NCBI GenBank assembly: GCA_007126655.1
Contig: SLAV01000098.1
Coordinates: 1 to 40,545, forward strand
DNA: 40,545 nucleotides
Source: Haloferula sp.
GTDB lineage: Bacteria > Verrucomicrobiota > Verrucomicrobiia > Verrucomicrobiales > Akkermansiaceae
Direction of reading: 5' to 3'
The translations under genes were made by a program, and so were the position numbers. The notes below the pieces were generated by a model, which saw nothing but the letters and a program-made list of their open reading frames with translations, was not told where the DNA came from and ran no database searches. Shown one piece after another: positions 26,126-34,119 of this stretch; the first letter of the stretch is position 1; the number at the start of each line of letters is the position of its first letter.

Positions 26126-26914
26126 TCACTTCCCGGAGACCGGGAACGCGTTCGAGATCTGATCCGCCCACTTGCGCGCGCGGGCACCGAAGCCGAGGTC
26201 GTCCGCCGCATACAGGATGCCGCGCGAGACGTTGATCACATCCGGCGCCTCGCGCCCCGCACCGCCCAGGTCGTCCAGCACCCCGCCCTGCGCGCCGAGG
26301 CCGGGCACCAGCAGCGGCGCGTCCATGGGCAGGCGTGGCAGCACGTCGCCCGCGTTGGTGAGGCCGCAGACGTAGCCGACGTCCGTTTTTTTTCCTTCGG
26401 ATTTCGCCCGCTCGCCGAGAGCGGTCACAAGTTCGAACACCTCGCGGCCGTCGGCGAGTTTCTGGCGTTGGAAATCCGCGCTGCCGGCGTTCGACGTAAC
26501 CGCGAGCAGGTAGATCCCCTTGCCCTCCCAATCGAGAAACGGCTCGATCGAATCATAGCCGAGGAACGGGTTGAGGGTGACGGCATCGACCTTCCAGTTC
26601 TCGAAGTATCCCCGCGCGTAGTATTTCTGCGTCTCACCGATGTCGCTGCGCTTCGCGTCGAGGATCACCGGCACCTCGTCGGGGATCCGCTCCAGCAGTC
26701 CGCCGAGGAGCCCGACGCCATCCGGCCCCATCGCCTCGAAATAGGCCATGTTCGGCTTGAAGGCAGCCGCCCACAGCGCGGTTTCCTCGATCACGCGGCC
26801 GAGGAAATCCCGCGCCGAATCCACGCCGCCATCGCCCGGCCGGGGGTCCAGCCCCACGCACAACCGCGATCCGGTGCGGGCGATGCTTTTCCCGAGAAGT
26901 TCGTTGTAGCGCAT
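26126..26914 (-). CDS. pyrF: Orotidine 5'-phosphate decarboxylase, type 2
   Basis: This 262-residue cytoplasmic enzyme makes UMP from OMP. CVGLDPRPGD, FKPNMAYFEAMG and VILDAKRSDIG (catalytic Lys about 88; most type 2 members have KRGDIG) are visible. TLNPFLGYDSIEPFL, VPGLGAQGG and INVSRGILYA complete the pattern. The start at 26914 gives MRYNELLGKSI, the typical opening; an in-frame Met ten codons upstream is less likely. It converges with the GH120 gene and is separate from pyrR/pyrB. Confidence 0.94.
   Translation of the reverse strand: MRYNELLGKSIARTGSRLCVGLDPRPGDGGVDSARDFLGRVIEETALWAAAFKPNMAYFEAMGPDGVGLLGGLLERIPDEVPVILDAKRSDIGETQKYYARGYFENWKVDAVTLNPFLGYDSIEPFLDWEGKGIYLLAVTSNAGSADFQRQKLADGREVFELVTALGERAKSEGKKTDVGYVCGLTNAGDVLPRLPMDAPLLVPGLGAQGGVLDDLGGAGREAPDVINVSRGILYAADDLGFGARARKWADQISNAFPVSGK
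26130..26146. terminator. Inverted repeat at the 3' end of pyrF
   Basis: TTCCCGG-AGA-CCGGGAA is a perfect 7-base stem with a 3-base loop, inside the last codons of pyrF and without a T run. A structural role in termination between convergent genes is possible only. Confidence 0.25.
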
Positions 26915-27039
26915 GGCCGCAACATGCGCCCGCGGCCACCCCATGCAAAAGCGAAAAATACGCAATCCCCACCGTGCGCCGGACAGCGGTCGGTTCATCG
27001 CTGCTGGACGCGGAGCGGCTTCCGCGTCATGTTCCAATC

Positions 27040-27588
27040 GTGCGCCACGCCATCCTCACCATCCTGCACGAAGGCGGCCCCATCCTGTGGGCGCTGATGG
27101 TGCTTGCCGTGATGATCTACACATTCCTCTTCCGCGTTTGGCACCAGATCGCGGGCACCCGCTGCTTGGTGGCCGGGCATTCATGGGAAAAATCCCACGC
27201 CCCCGGATCCAGCCCGCCCCGGCAGAGTGACGCTGAGGACCGCCGGCTCGCCGAGCGCGAGTTCGCCGCCTTCGAGCTGGACAACCTCGCCTGGATCCGC
27301 CGCCGCATCCCGTTTCTCACCGTCCTCATCAGCGCCGCCCCGCTGCTCGGCCTGCTCGGCACCGTCGCCGGCATGCTGATCACCTTCCAGGGTATGGCGA
27401 CCGCCTCCGCCGCCGCGCCCATCGACACCATTTCCGCCGGCATCTCCAAGGCGCTGCTCACCACCCAGGCCGGCCTCGTCATCGCCGTGCCCGCCGCCTT
27501 CTGCCTCGCTCTCATCAAGCGACGCGCCGACGTCACCCACCTCGAACTCCAGCGCCAGCTACACACCCGACTCGCCGCCCGGCCATGA
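27040..27588 (+). CDS. exbB: MotA/TolQ/ExbB proton channel family protein
   Basis: The about 182-residue inner-membrane protein has three membrane segments: PILWALMVLAVMIYTFLF, then IPFLTVLISAAPLLGLLGTV, then LLTTQAGLVIAVPAAFCLAL. The signature APLLGLLGTVAGMLITF is typical of ExbB. With ExbD it would use the proton gradient to energise outer-membrane uptake. The start is uncertain: GTG at 27040 gives a sensible N-terminus, and GTG at 26974 would add 22 residues; neither has a good Shine-Dalgarno sequence. It overlaps exbD by four bases (ATGA). Confidence 0.88.
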   Translation: MRHAILTILHEGGPILWALMVLAVMIYTFLFRVWHQIAGTRCLVAGHSWEKSHAPGSSPPRQSDAEDRRLAEREFAAFELDNLAWIRRRIPFLTVLISAAPLLGLLGTVAGMLITFQGMATASAAAPIDTISAGISKALLTTQAGLVIAVPAAFCLALIKRRADVTHLELQRQLHTRLAARP

Positions 27589-27989
27589 GACGCTTCCGCC
27601 ACGCCACCCGCATCGAGACCACCGGCACGATCGACATCTCGCCGCTCATCGACGTCGTTTTCCTTCTCCTCATCTTCTTCATCGTCACCACCGTGTTCGT
27701 CCGTGAGACCGGGGTGGACGTCTCGAAACCCCGCGCCGCCAGCTCGGAGGATCTCGACCAACAGGCCATCCTCATCGCCGTCACCCACGAGGGGCGCGTC
27801 TGGCAGGGCGGCCGCGAGATCGGGCCGGACGGTGTGCGCACCGTTGTCTCCGCCCTGCTCGAGGAAACGCCCGACACCCCCGTCATCATCCGCGCCGACG
27901 CCAACGCCGCCACCGAGGCCACCGTCAACGTCATCGACGGCGCCAAGCTCGGAGGAGCCGCCACCGTCTCGCTCGCGACCGAACGCTGA
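27585..27989 (+). CDS. exbD: ExbD/TolR biopolymer transport protein
   Basis: The 134-residue protein has a short cytoplasmic N-terminus, the conserved IDISPLIDVVFLLLIFFIV (the Asp is the proton-carrying residue of the family) and a periplasmic domain ending GAKLGGAATVSLATER. The start overlaps the exbB stop as ATGA, so the two are translationally coupled. No TonB or receptor gene follows. The next 203 bases to the end of pyrB contain no recognisable gene. Confidence 0.93.
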   Translation: MRRFRHATRIETTGTIDISPLIDVVFLLLIFFIVTTVFVRETGVDVSKPRAASSEDLDQQAILIAVTHEGRVWQGGREIGPDGVRTVVSALLEETPDTPVIIRADANAATEATVNVIDGAKLGGAATVSLATER

Positions 27990-28192
27990 AGCCCGGCAAA
28001 ACCCGTGCCAACCCGCCCGCCGAACGCTACAGCGGCCTCGCCAGCGGTACAGGTGGAGAGGCGGCGGAACGGGGCGCGCAACATGAGGGGAAATGACGCG
28101 GAGGCGGCGGGAGTGTTGTGATCAATGCGGGACCCGCCGAGAAACACCGGCTCTACCCGTGTGGTGTGATGACTTTCCACAATATGCCGGAA

Positions 28193-29119
28193 TCAGCCCA
28201 TCTGGCTTTTCGGCCTGAGCGAGTAAAGCACGGCCATGCGGATGGCGATTCCGTTTTCGACCTGATCGTTGATCAGGGAGTGTTCGTAATTCATGACCGC
28301 ATCGCACAACTCGACACCGCGGTTCACCGGACCCGGATGCATGAGGTAGAGTCCGCGGGCGCGCAGGTCCTCCAACCGCGTCTCGGTGATGCCGTAGAGG
28401 CGGTGGTATTCGCGCAAGCTAGGGAAAAACTGCGCCGACTGCCGCTCCATCTGGACGCGGAGCAGATACACGACGTCCGGCTCCCATGCCATGGCCTCGC
28501 CATAATTCGTGAACCGGAGGACTTCGGGCGGCGGGTTTTTCGGCACGAGTGAACCGGGACCCAGCCAGGCCACCCGGACGCCCAGCATGCCGAGGATGGC
28601 GGTGGTGGAGCGGGCGACACGCGAGTGCAGGATATCCCCGATGACGAGCACTTTTTTCCCGCAGGGTTCGGGGAATTTCTCCTTGATGGTGAATGCATCG
28701 AGCAAGGCCTGCGTGGGGTGGGCATGCGCGCCATCGCCTGCGTTGACAACGGAAGCATGCGTCTGGGCGGCGATCAGCCCCGGCAAGCCGGATCGACCGT
28801 GGCGGACGATGATGTAATCGGTGCGCATGGCCTGGAGTGTCTCCACCGTTTCGCGAACGGACTCTCCCTTGGTGATTGAGGACTGGGAGACATCGAAGTT
28901 GGTGACGTCCGCGGAGAGGCGCTTTGCCGCGACCTCGAAGGAGGAGTGGGTGCGGGTGCTCGGCTCGTAGAAAAGCATGAGCACGGATTTCCCTTTCAAT
29001 GCCGGGACTTTCTTGACGGATCTTTTAAAAACCTCCTTGAACGGCGCTGCTTGATCGAGCAGTTGGTCGATTTCCCCTCGTTCGAGGGAGGCGATGGTGA
29101 GCAGGTCTTTACGTGGCAT
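28193..29119 (-). CDS. pyrB: Aspartate carbamoyltransferase, catalytic chain
   Basis: The 308-residue enzyme joins carbamoyl phosphate and aspartate, the committed step of pyrimidine synthesis. The carbamoyl-phosphate motif STRTHSSFE begins at residue 54; DVSQSSITKGES, HPTQALLDAFTI, ILHSRVARSTT and LMHPGPVNRGVE are all present. The gene start overlaps the stop of the upstream membrane-protein gene by 11 bases. No pyrI regulatory chain is seen, so control probably comes through pyrR. Confidence 0.97.
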   Translation of the reverse strand: MPRKDLLTIASLERGEIDQLLDQAAPFKEVFKRSVKKVPALKGKSVLMLFYEPSTRTHSSFEVAAKRLSADVTNFDVSQSSITKGESVRETVETLQAMRTDYIIVRHGRSGLPGLIAAQTHASVVNAGDGAHAHPTQALLDAFTIKEKFPEPCGKKVLVIGDILHSRVARSTTAILGMLGVRVAWLGPGSLVPKNPPPEVLRFTNYGEAMAWEPDVVYLLRVQMERQSAQFFPSLREYHRLYGITETRLEDLRARGLYLMHPGPVNRGVELCDAVMNYEHSLINDQVENGIAIRMAVLYSLRPKSQMG

Positions 29120-29657
29120 GCCGGAGCTGGGGAAAATACTGCAGGGCCGCGTAGATCATGACAAACAAAACCACCACCGAGATGAATGCCCCGTGGTGAC
29201 GGGAATAAGCGCGGAAAAAAAACAGGAAGACAGCGTATGCGAGCGCCGTCAGGGACATCGTGAGCGTTAGCAAAGGCAGGATCTCCCGATATGCCGGAAC
29301 CGCGGCGGACGCAGCAAGCAGGTAGCCCGCGACCACCCATATCGTACGGGCACGCCGCACCGGGAGTCGCAGCGCCTCGTTCTGTGTCTCGAACATTCCG
29401 CGCCGCCGCAGATCGGCGAGTTCCTGCTCGCTATGGCGGTGCATGGGCAGTCCGCTCGCGGGGTCAATCTCCACTTCGGGGGCGTCTCCAACGGGCGCGG
29501 GCGAGTGGAACGCCGGGGCGGAGCCGGGCGTTAGCTTCGCCGCAGGTTCCGGCGGAGGTGGCGCGGGGTTCTCGTTCGGGGCGGCGGGAACGCCGAGCTT
29601 GTCGCGCAGTTCGGCGATTTCCCCCGGGGTTTTCTTATTCTCCGGCAGCGGGCTCAT
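29109..29657 (-). CDS. Membrane protein of unknown function between pyrR and pyrB
   Basis: The 182-residue protein has a Pro/Ala-rich soluble N-terminal half (PAPPPPEPAAKL) and a conserved-looking middle, IDPASGLPMHRHSEQELADL. Three membrane helices follow: TIWVVAGYLLAASAAVPAY, then LTLTMSLTALAYAVFLFFF, then AFISVVVLFVMIYAALQYF. It overlaps pyrR by 23 bases and pyrB by 11, so it is translated from the pyr transcript. I do not recognise the family. A role in pyrimidine uptake is a guess; it has too few helices for a typical permease. Confidence 0.8.
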   Translation of the reverse strand: MSPLPENKKTPGEIAELRDKLGVPAAPNENPAPPPPEPAAKLTPGSAPAFHSPAPVGDAPEVEIDPASGLPMHRHSEQELADLRRRGMFETQNEALRLPVRRARTIWVVAGYLLAASAAVPAYREILPLLTLTMSLTALAYAVFLFFFRAYSRHHGAFISVVVLFVMIYAALQYFPQLRHAT

Positions 29658-30204
29658 GGGTTTCGACTGATGGGAGGGGTTCCTTCGGGATGATGCGGAC
29701 CTCTTCCTTGCCATCAGTCCCTTCAAGCGAGACATGTACATGGTCGAGGCGCCGGGTGTCGAGAAGGATTGCCGTGTAATCGGGCTGGACAGGCATCTCG
29801 CGGTGGCCGCGGTCGATCAGGACGGCGAGTTCCACCTTGGCGGGCCGACCGTAGTCGGAAAGGGCGTCGAGCGCGGCGCGGATGGTCCGGCCGGTGAAGA
29901 GCACGTCGTCCACCAGGATGACGTGCGCTCCATTGATGGTGAAGGGGATGTCGCTTTCCTGGAGCGCCGGGTTTTCGTGAAGGTGTTCGTAATCATCGCG
30001 GTAAAGCGAGATATCGAGCACGCCGAAGGACAGGTCCTGATCATCGCCAGCGAGTTCGTTGAGCACCCGCTCCGCCACCTCGTCGCCCCTTGAGCGTATG
30101 CCAACGAGGCAGATTGGCTTGCCTCTGGTGGCGGCACGGATGTCATTGGCGAGCTTGGTGACGCCGCGGGCGATGTCATCGGCGGTGAGGATGCGTTCTT
30201 GCAT
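29635..30204 (-). CDS. pyrR: PyrR: pyrimidine operon regulator and uracil phosphoribosyltransferase
   Basis: The 189-residue protein has the PRPP-binding signature VILVDDVLFTGRTI (about 95-108), the N-terminus ILTADDIARGVTKLANDI and GHREMPVQPDYTA, all typical of PyrR. In other bacteria PyrR binds UMP and attenuates pyr mRNA, and it also has UPRTase activity. The Met at 30204 is chosen because similarity starts at QERILTADDI; the longer open frame upstream has no family match. It is first in an overlapping cluster leading to pyrB. A structured leader lies before it. Confidence 0.93.
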   Translation of the reverse strand: MQERILTADDIARGVTKLANDIRAATRGKPICLVGIRSRGDEVAERVLNELAGDDQDLSFGVLDISLYRDDYEHLHENPALQESDIPFTINGAHVILVDDVLFTGRTIRAALDALSDYGRPAKVELAVLIDRGHREMPVQPDYTAILLDTRRLDHVHVSLEGTDGKEEVRIIPKEPLPSVETHEPAAGE

Positions 30205-30237
30205 GGCGGTGGTGAAAAATGTGGCGGCGGGAAGACG

Positions 30238-30316
30238 CCACACACCAACCCTGATCGAGCCAATACCGCGATGCAAGCCACCATCGCCACGGCTTGCGGC
30301 GATTCGGGTTGTGTGT
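30238..30316 (-). promoter_or_regulatory. Nested inverted repeats in the pyrR leader
   Basis: On the plus strand ACACACCAACCC at 30240-30251 is complementary, with one bulge, to GGGTTGTGTGT at 30306-30316. Inside lies a second perfect pair, GCAAGCC at 30273-30279 and GGCTTGC at 30291-30297. The RNA read toward pyrR would form a long stem with an inner hairpin 34-112 bases before the start codon. I see no classical PyrR-binding loop and no terminator T run. Confidence 0.45.
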
Positions 30317-30367
30317 CGCATCAAACCGGTTGTTGCGTTCCCGGCTCCGGCGGGGTATGGAACGCGC

Positions 30368-30793
30368 ATGTCAGTTGTTGCCAATGAATCCCGCATCATG
30401 GACAAGACCCGCGAATTGTGCGCGGAGATTGCCGAAGACCCGCGTGTGCTGGAACTCCAGCATACCGTGGAGAAATTCCTCGCGAACGATGCCGCGAAGG
30501 TCCAATATAAATCCGTCCACGAGCGTGGCGAGGCGCTGCACCAGAAGCAGCACGCCGGTGTCGAGCTGAGCGCCGCCGAGATCCGCGAGTTCGAGGGTGC
30601 GCGCGACGAGCTTTTCAACAATCCGGTCGCCGTCGACTTCATGAACGCCCAGCGCGAGCTCGAAGGGCTCCAACGCGAGGTCGGCAAGCTTGTCTCGATG
30701 ACCCTCGAACTGGGTCGAGTCCCCACCGATGAGGATATCGCCGAAGCCGAGGGCGGGGGTTGCTGCGGTGGTGGCGGCTGTGGCTGCCACTGA
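30368..30793 (+). CDS. YlbF-family protein with a Cys-rich C-terminal tail
   Basis: The 141-residue, mostly helical protein matches the YlbF/YmcA family (ELCAEIAEDPRVLELQHTVE, LFNNPVAVDFMNAQRELEGL). In Bacillus, YlbF and YmcA join YaaT in a complex that affects RNase Y and carries Fe-S clusters. Here the end is C132, C133, C138, C140 and H141 in a Gly-rich tail (GGGCCGGGGCGCH), which looks like a metal or Fe-S ligand set. It diverges from pyrR. The start at 30368 is the first ATG with family-like sequence. No YmcA or YaaT gene is nearby. Confidence 0.8.
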   Translation: MSVVANESRIMDKTRELCAEIAEDPRVLELQHTVEKFLANDAAKVQYKSVHERGEALHQKQHAGVELSAAEIREFEGARDELFNNPVAVDFMNAQRELEGLQREVGKLVSMTLELGRVPTDEDIAEAEGGGCCGGGGCGCH

Positions 30794-30883
30794 ATCGGCG
30801 CATCCGCGCGGAGACCGAGACGGAGCGGACGTCGGCATTCCGCGCTGGTCACACGCCACTTCCCGGCTATGGTGCGCGTCGAA

Positions 30884-31942
30884 ATGAAAATCGACGTCAA
30901 ACTGCTTTCCCGAATTTGCGAGGCTCCGGGCGCGCCCGGTTCTGAAAAATCCATCCGCGACCTCGTCGTGGCCGAACTCAAGGGACTGGCCGACAAGGTC
31001 GAGATCGACAACATGGGCAACGTGATCGCCCTGAAGAAAGGGCGCTCGTCGGCGAAGAAAACCATGGCCGCCGCGCACATGGACGAGATCGGCTTCATCG
31101 TGACGCACATCACCGACGAGGGATTCGTCCGCTTCAACCCCGTTGGCGGGTTCGACCCGAAAACGCTCACCTCCCAGCGCGTGATCATCCACGGCCGCAA
31201 GGATGTGCCCGGCGTCATGGGCAGCAAGCCGATCCACATCATGCAGCCCGATGAGCGGAACAAAGCGATGAAGCTCACCGATTACTTCATCGACACCGGG
31301 ATGTCCGGCGACTCGCTGCGCAAGCTGGTGAAGGTGGGCGATTTCATCACCCGGCACTCGCCGCTGATGGAGTTCGGCAATTGCGTGAACGCGAAGTCAC
31401 TCGACAACCGCGCCTCGGTCTATGTGCTGCTCGAATGCCTGCGCGTGTTGAAGAAATCGCGCCGCAAGCCGGCCTACGACTTCCACGCCGCGTTCACCGT
31501 GCAGGAGGAGGTGGGCCTGCGCGGGGCGAATGCCGCGACGCTGGGCATCCAGCCGGACTTCGGCATCGGCCTGGACACCACCATCGCCTACGACGTGCCG
31601 GGTTCCTCGCCCCAGGAGCGTTGCACGCGTCTTGGTCACGGCGCGGCGATCAAGCTGATGGACTCCTCGGTGATCTGCGACTACCGGATGATCGACTTCA
31701 TGAAGGCGACCGCGAAAAAAGCCGGCATCAAGTGGCAGCCGGAAATCCTCTCCGCCGGCGGCACCGACACCGCCAGCCTGCAGCGCATGGTCGGCGGCGG
31801 ATCGATCAGTGGCGCGATCTCCGTGCCCACGCGCCACATCCACCAGACGATTGAGACGTGCGACAAGTCCGACCTCGGAGCCTGCGTCGATCTCCTGGCC
31901 GCGTGCGTCTGCGGTATCGACAAGCACGACTGGAAACACTGA
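30884..31942 (+). CDS. M42-family aminopeptidase / glucanase-like metallopeptidase
   Basis: The 352-residue (from this start) cytoplasmic enzyme has the M42 metal-ligand blocks AAHMDEIGFIV, then VNAKSLDNRAS, then TVQEEVGLRGANAA (catalytic Glu pair), then GLDTTIAYD, and HIHQTIETCD near the end. It would remove N-terminal residues from peptides. The ATG at 30884 gives MKIDVKLLSRICEAPG, the usual family opening; an ATG five codons upstream (30869) is the alternative. RuvC follows 9 bases later, so the two are probably co-transcribed. Confidence 0.92.
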   Translation: MKIDVKLLSRICEAPGAPGSEKSIRDLVVAELKGLADKVEIDNMGNVIALKKGRSSAKKTMAAAHMDEIGFIVTHITDEGFVRFNPVGGFDPKTLTSQRVIIHGRKDVPGVMGSKPIHIMQPDERNKAMKLTDYFIDTGMSGDSLRKLVKVGDFITRHSPLMEFGNCVNAKSLDNRASVYVLLECLRVLKKSRRKPAYDFHAAFTVQEEVGLRGANAATLGIQPDFGIGLDTTIAYDVPGSSPQERCTRLGHGAAIKLMDSSVICDYRMIDFMKATAKKAGIKWQPEILSAGGTDTASLQRMVGGGSISGAISVPTRHIHQTIETCDKSDLGACVDLLAACVCGIDKHDWKH

Positions 31943-31951
31943 CCCGTCCGC

Positions 31952-32455
31952 ATGCGTGTGCTCGCCATCGACCCCGCCATCCGCAACACCGGCTACGCGG
32001 TGGTCGAGGGCGACACCCGCGCGGCGCGCGCCATCGCCTACGACGTGATCCGCGTTGCCGCGAAAATCCCCCAGTCCGGCGCGCTTTCCGCCATCCGCAG
32101 CCAATTGTGCGAGGTGATCCGGCGGCACGATCCCGCGGAGGTCGCCGTCGAGGGGGTCATTTACGTCCAGTCGCACCGCACGGCCATCACCATGGGGGCG
32201 GCCCGCGCGGCGGCGTTGATCGCGGCGGCGGACCACGGCCTGCCGGTATTCGAGTATTCGCCGAAAAAGGTGAAACAGGCCGTCGTCGGCCGTGGCGCGG
32301 CGGACAAATCCCAGGTCGCCTTCATGGTGCGCGCGCTGCTCGGCCTCGCGGAAACCCCGCCCGCCGACGCCGCGGACGCCATCGCCATCGCCATGGCCCA
32401 CCTCCAGGCCACCGACCCGCTCAAGGCGCGCGTTTTCGACCGCCGCCGGGTGTGA
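31952..32455 (+). CDS. ruvC: Crossover junction endodeoxyribonuclease RuvC
   Basis: The 167-residue nuclease resolves Holliday junctions. The catalytic carboxylates are recognisable as D7 (LAIDPAIRNTGYAV), E68 (VEGVIYVQS) and D139/D142 (PADAADAIAIAMAH). Length and order match the family. The gene starts 9 bases after the M42 peptidase and ends 25 bases before lipB. No ruvA or ruvB is present in the window. Confidence 0.93.
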   Translation: MRVLAIDPAIRNTGYAVVEGDTRAARAIAYDVIRVAAKIPQSGALSAIRSQLCEVIRRHDPAEVAVEGVIYVQSHRTAITMGAARAAALIAAADHGLPVFEYSPKKVKQAVVGRGAADKSQVAFMVRALLGLAETPPADAADAIAIAMAHLQATDPLKARVFDRRRV

Positions 32456-32480
32456 CCCGCCAACCACACGCGCCCCACAG

Positions 32481-33122
32481 ATGCCGCAGATCATCCACCT
32501 CCGCGAACCGGTTTCCTACGGGGACGGGCTGCGCATGCAGCAGGCGCGCGTCGCCGCCATCCTCGACGGGTCCGGGCCGGAAACCATCCTCCTGCTCGAG
32601 CACGAGCCGGTTTACACCATCGGCCGGCTGCGCGACCGGTCGTCACTGCGCGAAGCGGCCCTGTTGCCCCACCCCGTCGTCGAAACCAACCGCGGCGGCC
32701 AGGCGACCTACCACGGCCCCGGCCAGCTCGTGGGCTATCCATTGCTCGACCTGACGCGGCGCGGGCGCGACCTCCACGCCCACCTGCGCCGCATCGAGGA
32801 CGCGCTCATCCGCGCCTGCGCCGCGTTCGGCGTCGATGCCGGCCGCCGCGACGGCCTCACCGGCGTGTGGGCCGGGCCGCGCAAGCTCGCGTCCATCGGC
32901 GTGGGCGTCCGCAAATGGGTGTCGATGCACGGATTCGCCATCAACATCGCGAGCGAGTCGCTGCCGCCGTTTTTCGCGATCACCCCTTGCGGCATCGAGG
33001 GCGTGGCCATGGGCTGCCTGGAACAGGAGGCCGGGCGCGACATTGCGATGGACGAGGCCCGCGCGGTGGTCGCGGCTGAACTGGAACGCGAATTCGTTCG
33101 TCAGTGCACACGCCAGTCATGA
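32481..33122 (+). CDS. lipB: Octanoyl-[acyl-carrier-protein] transferase
   Basis: The 213-residue enzyme transfers octanoate from ACP to lipoyl domains. RGGQATYHGPGQLVGYPLLD (71-90), K135 in RKLASIGVGV and C170 in ITPCGIEGVAMG form the conserved active site. The ATG at 32481 starts the similarity. The last residues (QCTRQS) look unlike a family terminus, and the gene ends where an outer-membrane-protein fragment begins, so its extreme 3' end may have been altered by a rearrangement. The catalytic part is intact. Confidence 0.94.
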   Translation: MPQIIHLREPVSYGDGLRMQQARVAAILDGSGPETILLLEHEPVYTIGRLRDRSSLREAALLPHPVVETNRGGQATYHGPGQLVGYPLLDLTRRGRDLHAHLRRIEDALIRACAAFGVDAGRRDGLTGVWAGPRKLASIGVGVRKWVSMHGFAINIASESLPPFFAITPCGIEGVAMGCLEQEAGRDIAMDEARAVVAAELEREFVRQCTRQS

Positions 33123-33438
33123 GGTCAATCCCTGGTTCATCCCGCTCGCCGAGCTGAACTGGTTCCGGACCTGGAGCCCCGGCAACGGCACCGGCAACTA
33201 TCCGACCCATCTCGGCGGCGCACTGCCCGCGGCCATCGCCTTTGAAGGGGGAGACCTGTTCAATCTCGGCGCGGTCAACGCCGGACAAAACCGCGACCTG
33301 GTCACCGCCGCGATCGGCTTCCGCTCGCGCGTCCACCCCTCCGCCGAATTCGGCGTGGCCTATGAAACGCCGCTCACAGACAAAAGCTCCAGCCTGATGC
33401 GGGACCGCATCACCATCGACCTGGTGTGGAGATTCTGA
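33121..33438 (+). pseudogene. C-terminal fragment of an outer-membrane beta-barrel protein
   Basis: The frame reads NPWFIPLAELNWFRTWSPGN, then LGGALPAAIAFEGGDLFNLG, then AAIGFRSRVHPSAEFGVAYE, and ends with ITIDLVWRF. Alternating hydrophobic strands and a terminal Phe are the mark of a last beta-strand recognised by BamA. There is no start codon in this frame after lipB, so about 105 residues of a longer protein remain. It is most likely a relic. It could be made only through a read-through event at the lipB stop. Confidence 0.65.
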
Positions 33439-33521
33439 CTCGGGCCATTCTCCATGGAAAAACCGCAACCACGGCCCCGGTCGTGCTTGCTTTTTCTTTT
33501 TTCCGGGGTAACCGGGATGCC

Positions 33522-33998
33522 ATGTCAATCGCGCTCCGTCTCATCACCGTCATCACCAGCCTGCTTGTCATCGGCTGCGCCGGTGCGGGTCGCACGCCAT
33601 TCACGCCGGAATCCGGCCCGCCCACCGTGGGCATGCCCGCTGCCTTGAGCGAACGCGAGCGGTTGTTCATGCCCGACGTGGAAGCCGCGCTGCGCGACGA
33701 GGGCCTGCTGCCGGTGCGCCACGGCGGAGGCGAGATGGATCTCGAATTCACCATCGACGCCGGCCCGATCAACACCAACACCCGCATTATCCTGCTCGAG
33801 GGTCGCCGCACCATCGCCCGCGGCACCGGGCGGGCTTCCGGCGTGCCGCTGGTCGGTCGGTCGACCGTCGCCGAGAATTCGTTCGCGCGCGCATTCGAGG
33901 AATTCCAGGCCGAACTCGCCCAGGCGCGCGTTCGGCGCGGCTGGCAGCAACCACGCTCCACGCGCCCGGCCAGCGGCGGCGATCTGCCGGTCGATTGA
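33522..33998 (+). CDS. Predicted lipoprotein of unknown function
   Basis: The 158-residue protein has a lipoprotein signal with lipobox VIGC (Cys19) after a hydrophobic stretch (LRLITVITSLLVIGC). The mature part shows LSERERLFMPDVEAALRDEG, then EMDLEFTIDAGPINTNTRII and RTIARGTGRASG. It appears to be a small beta-rich periplasmic or outer-membrane lipoprotein. I do not recognise the family. It follows the outer-membrane-protein fragment, so it may once have shared its operon. Confidence 0.75.
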   Translation: MSIALRLITVITSLLVIGCAGAGRTPFTPESGPPTVGMPAALSERERLFMPDVEAALRDEGLLPVRHGGGEMDLEFTIDAGPINTNTRIILLEGRRTIARGTGRASGVPLVGRSTVAENSFARAFEEFQAELAQARVRRGWQQPRSTRPASGGDLPVD

Positions 33999-34091
33999 TC
34001 TTTACCACACTGGAAAACGCCACACACCAACTTGATTCACCAGATAACCAACCATTCATTTTCAAGCTTTCAGGCCAACTTAATCCTGAGC

Positions 34092-34119
34092 TTGACAGAA
34101 CCGCACCCACCACTAATAT
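34092..34119 (+). promoter_or_regulatory. Sigma-70-type promoter of rpsT
   Basis: TTGACA (34092-34097) is followed after 16 bases by TAATAT (34114-34119), giving a start near 34126 and a leader of about 79 bases. A small hairpin, CCCGTC-CC-GACGGG, lies just after at about 34122-34135. No Shine-Dalgarno sequence precedes the rpsT ATG (TTTCGTATC). Confidence 0.75.

Noticed and set aside
27990-28192. Possible tonB or other gene after exbD
   Set aside because: No Pro-rich TonB-like translation or credible start was found in any frame.
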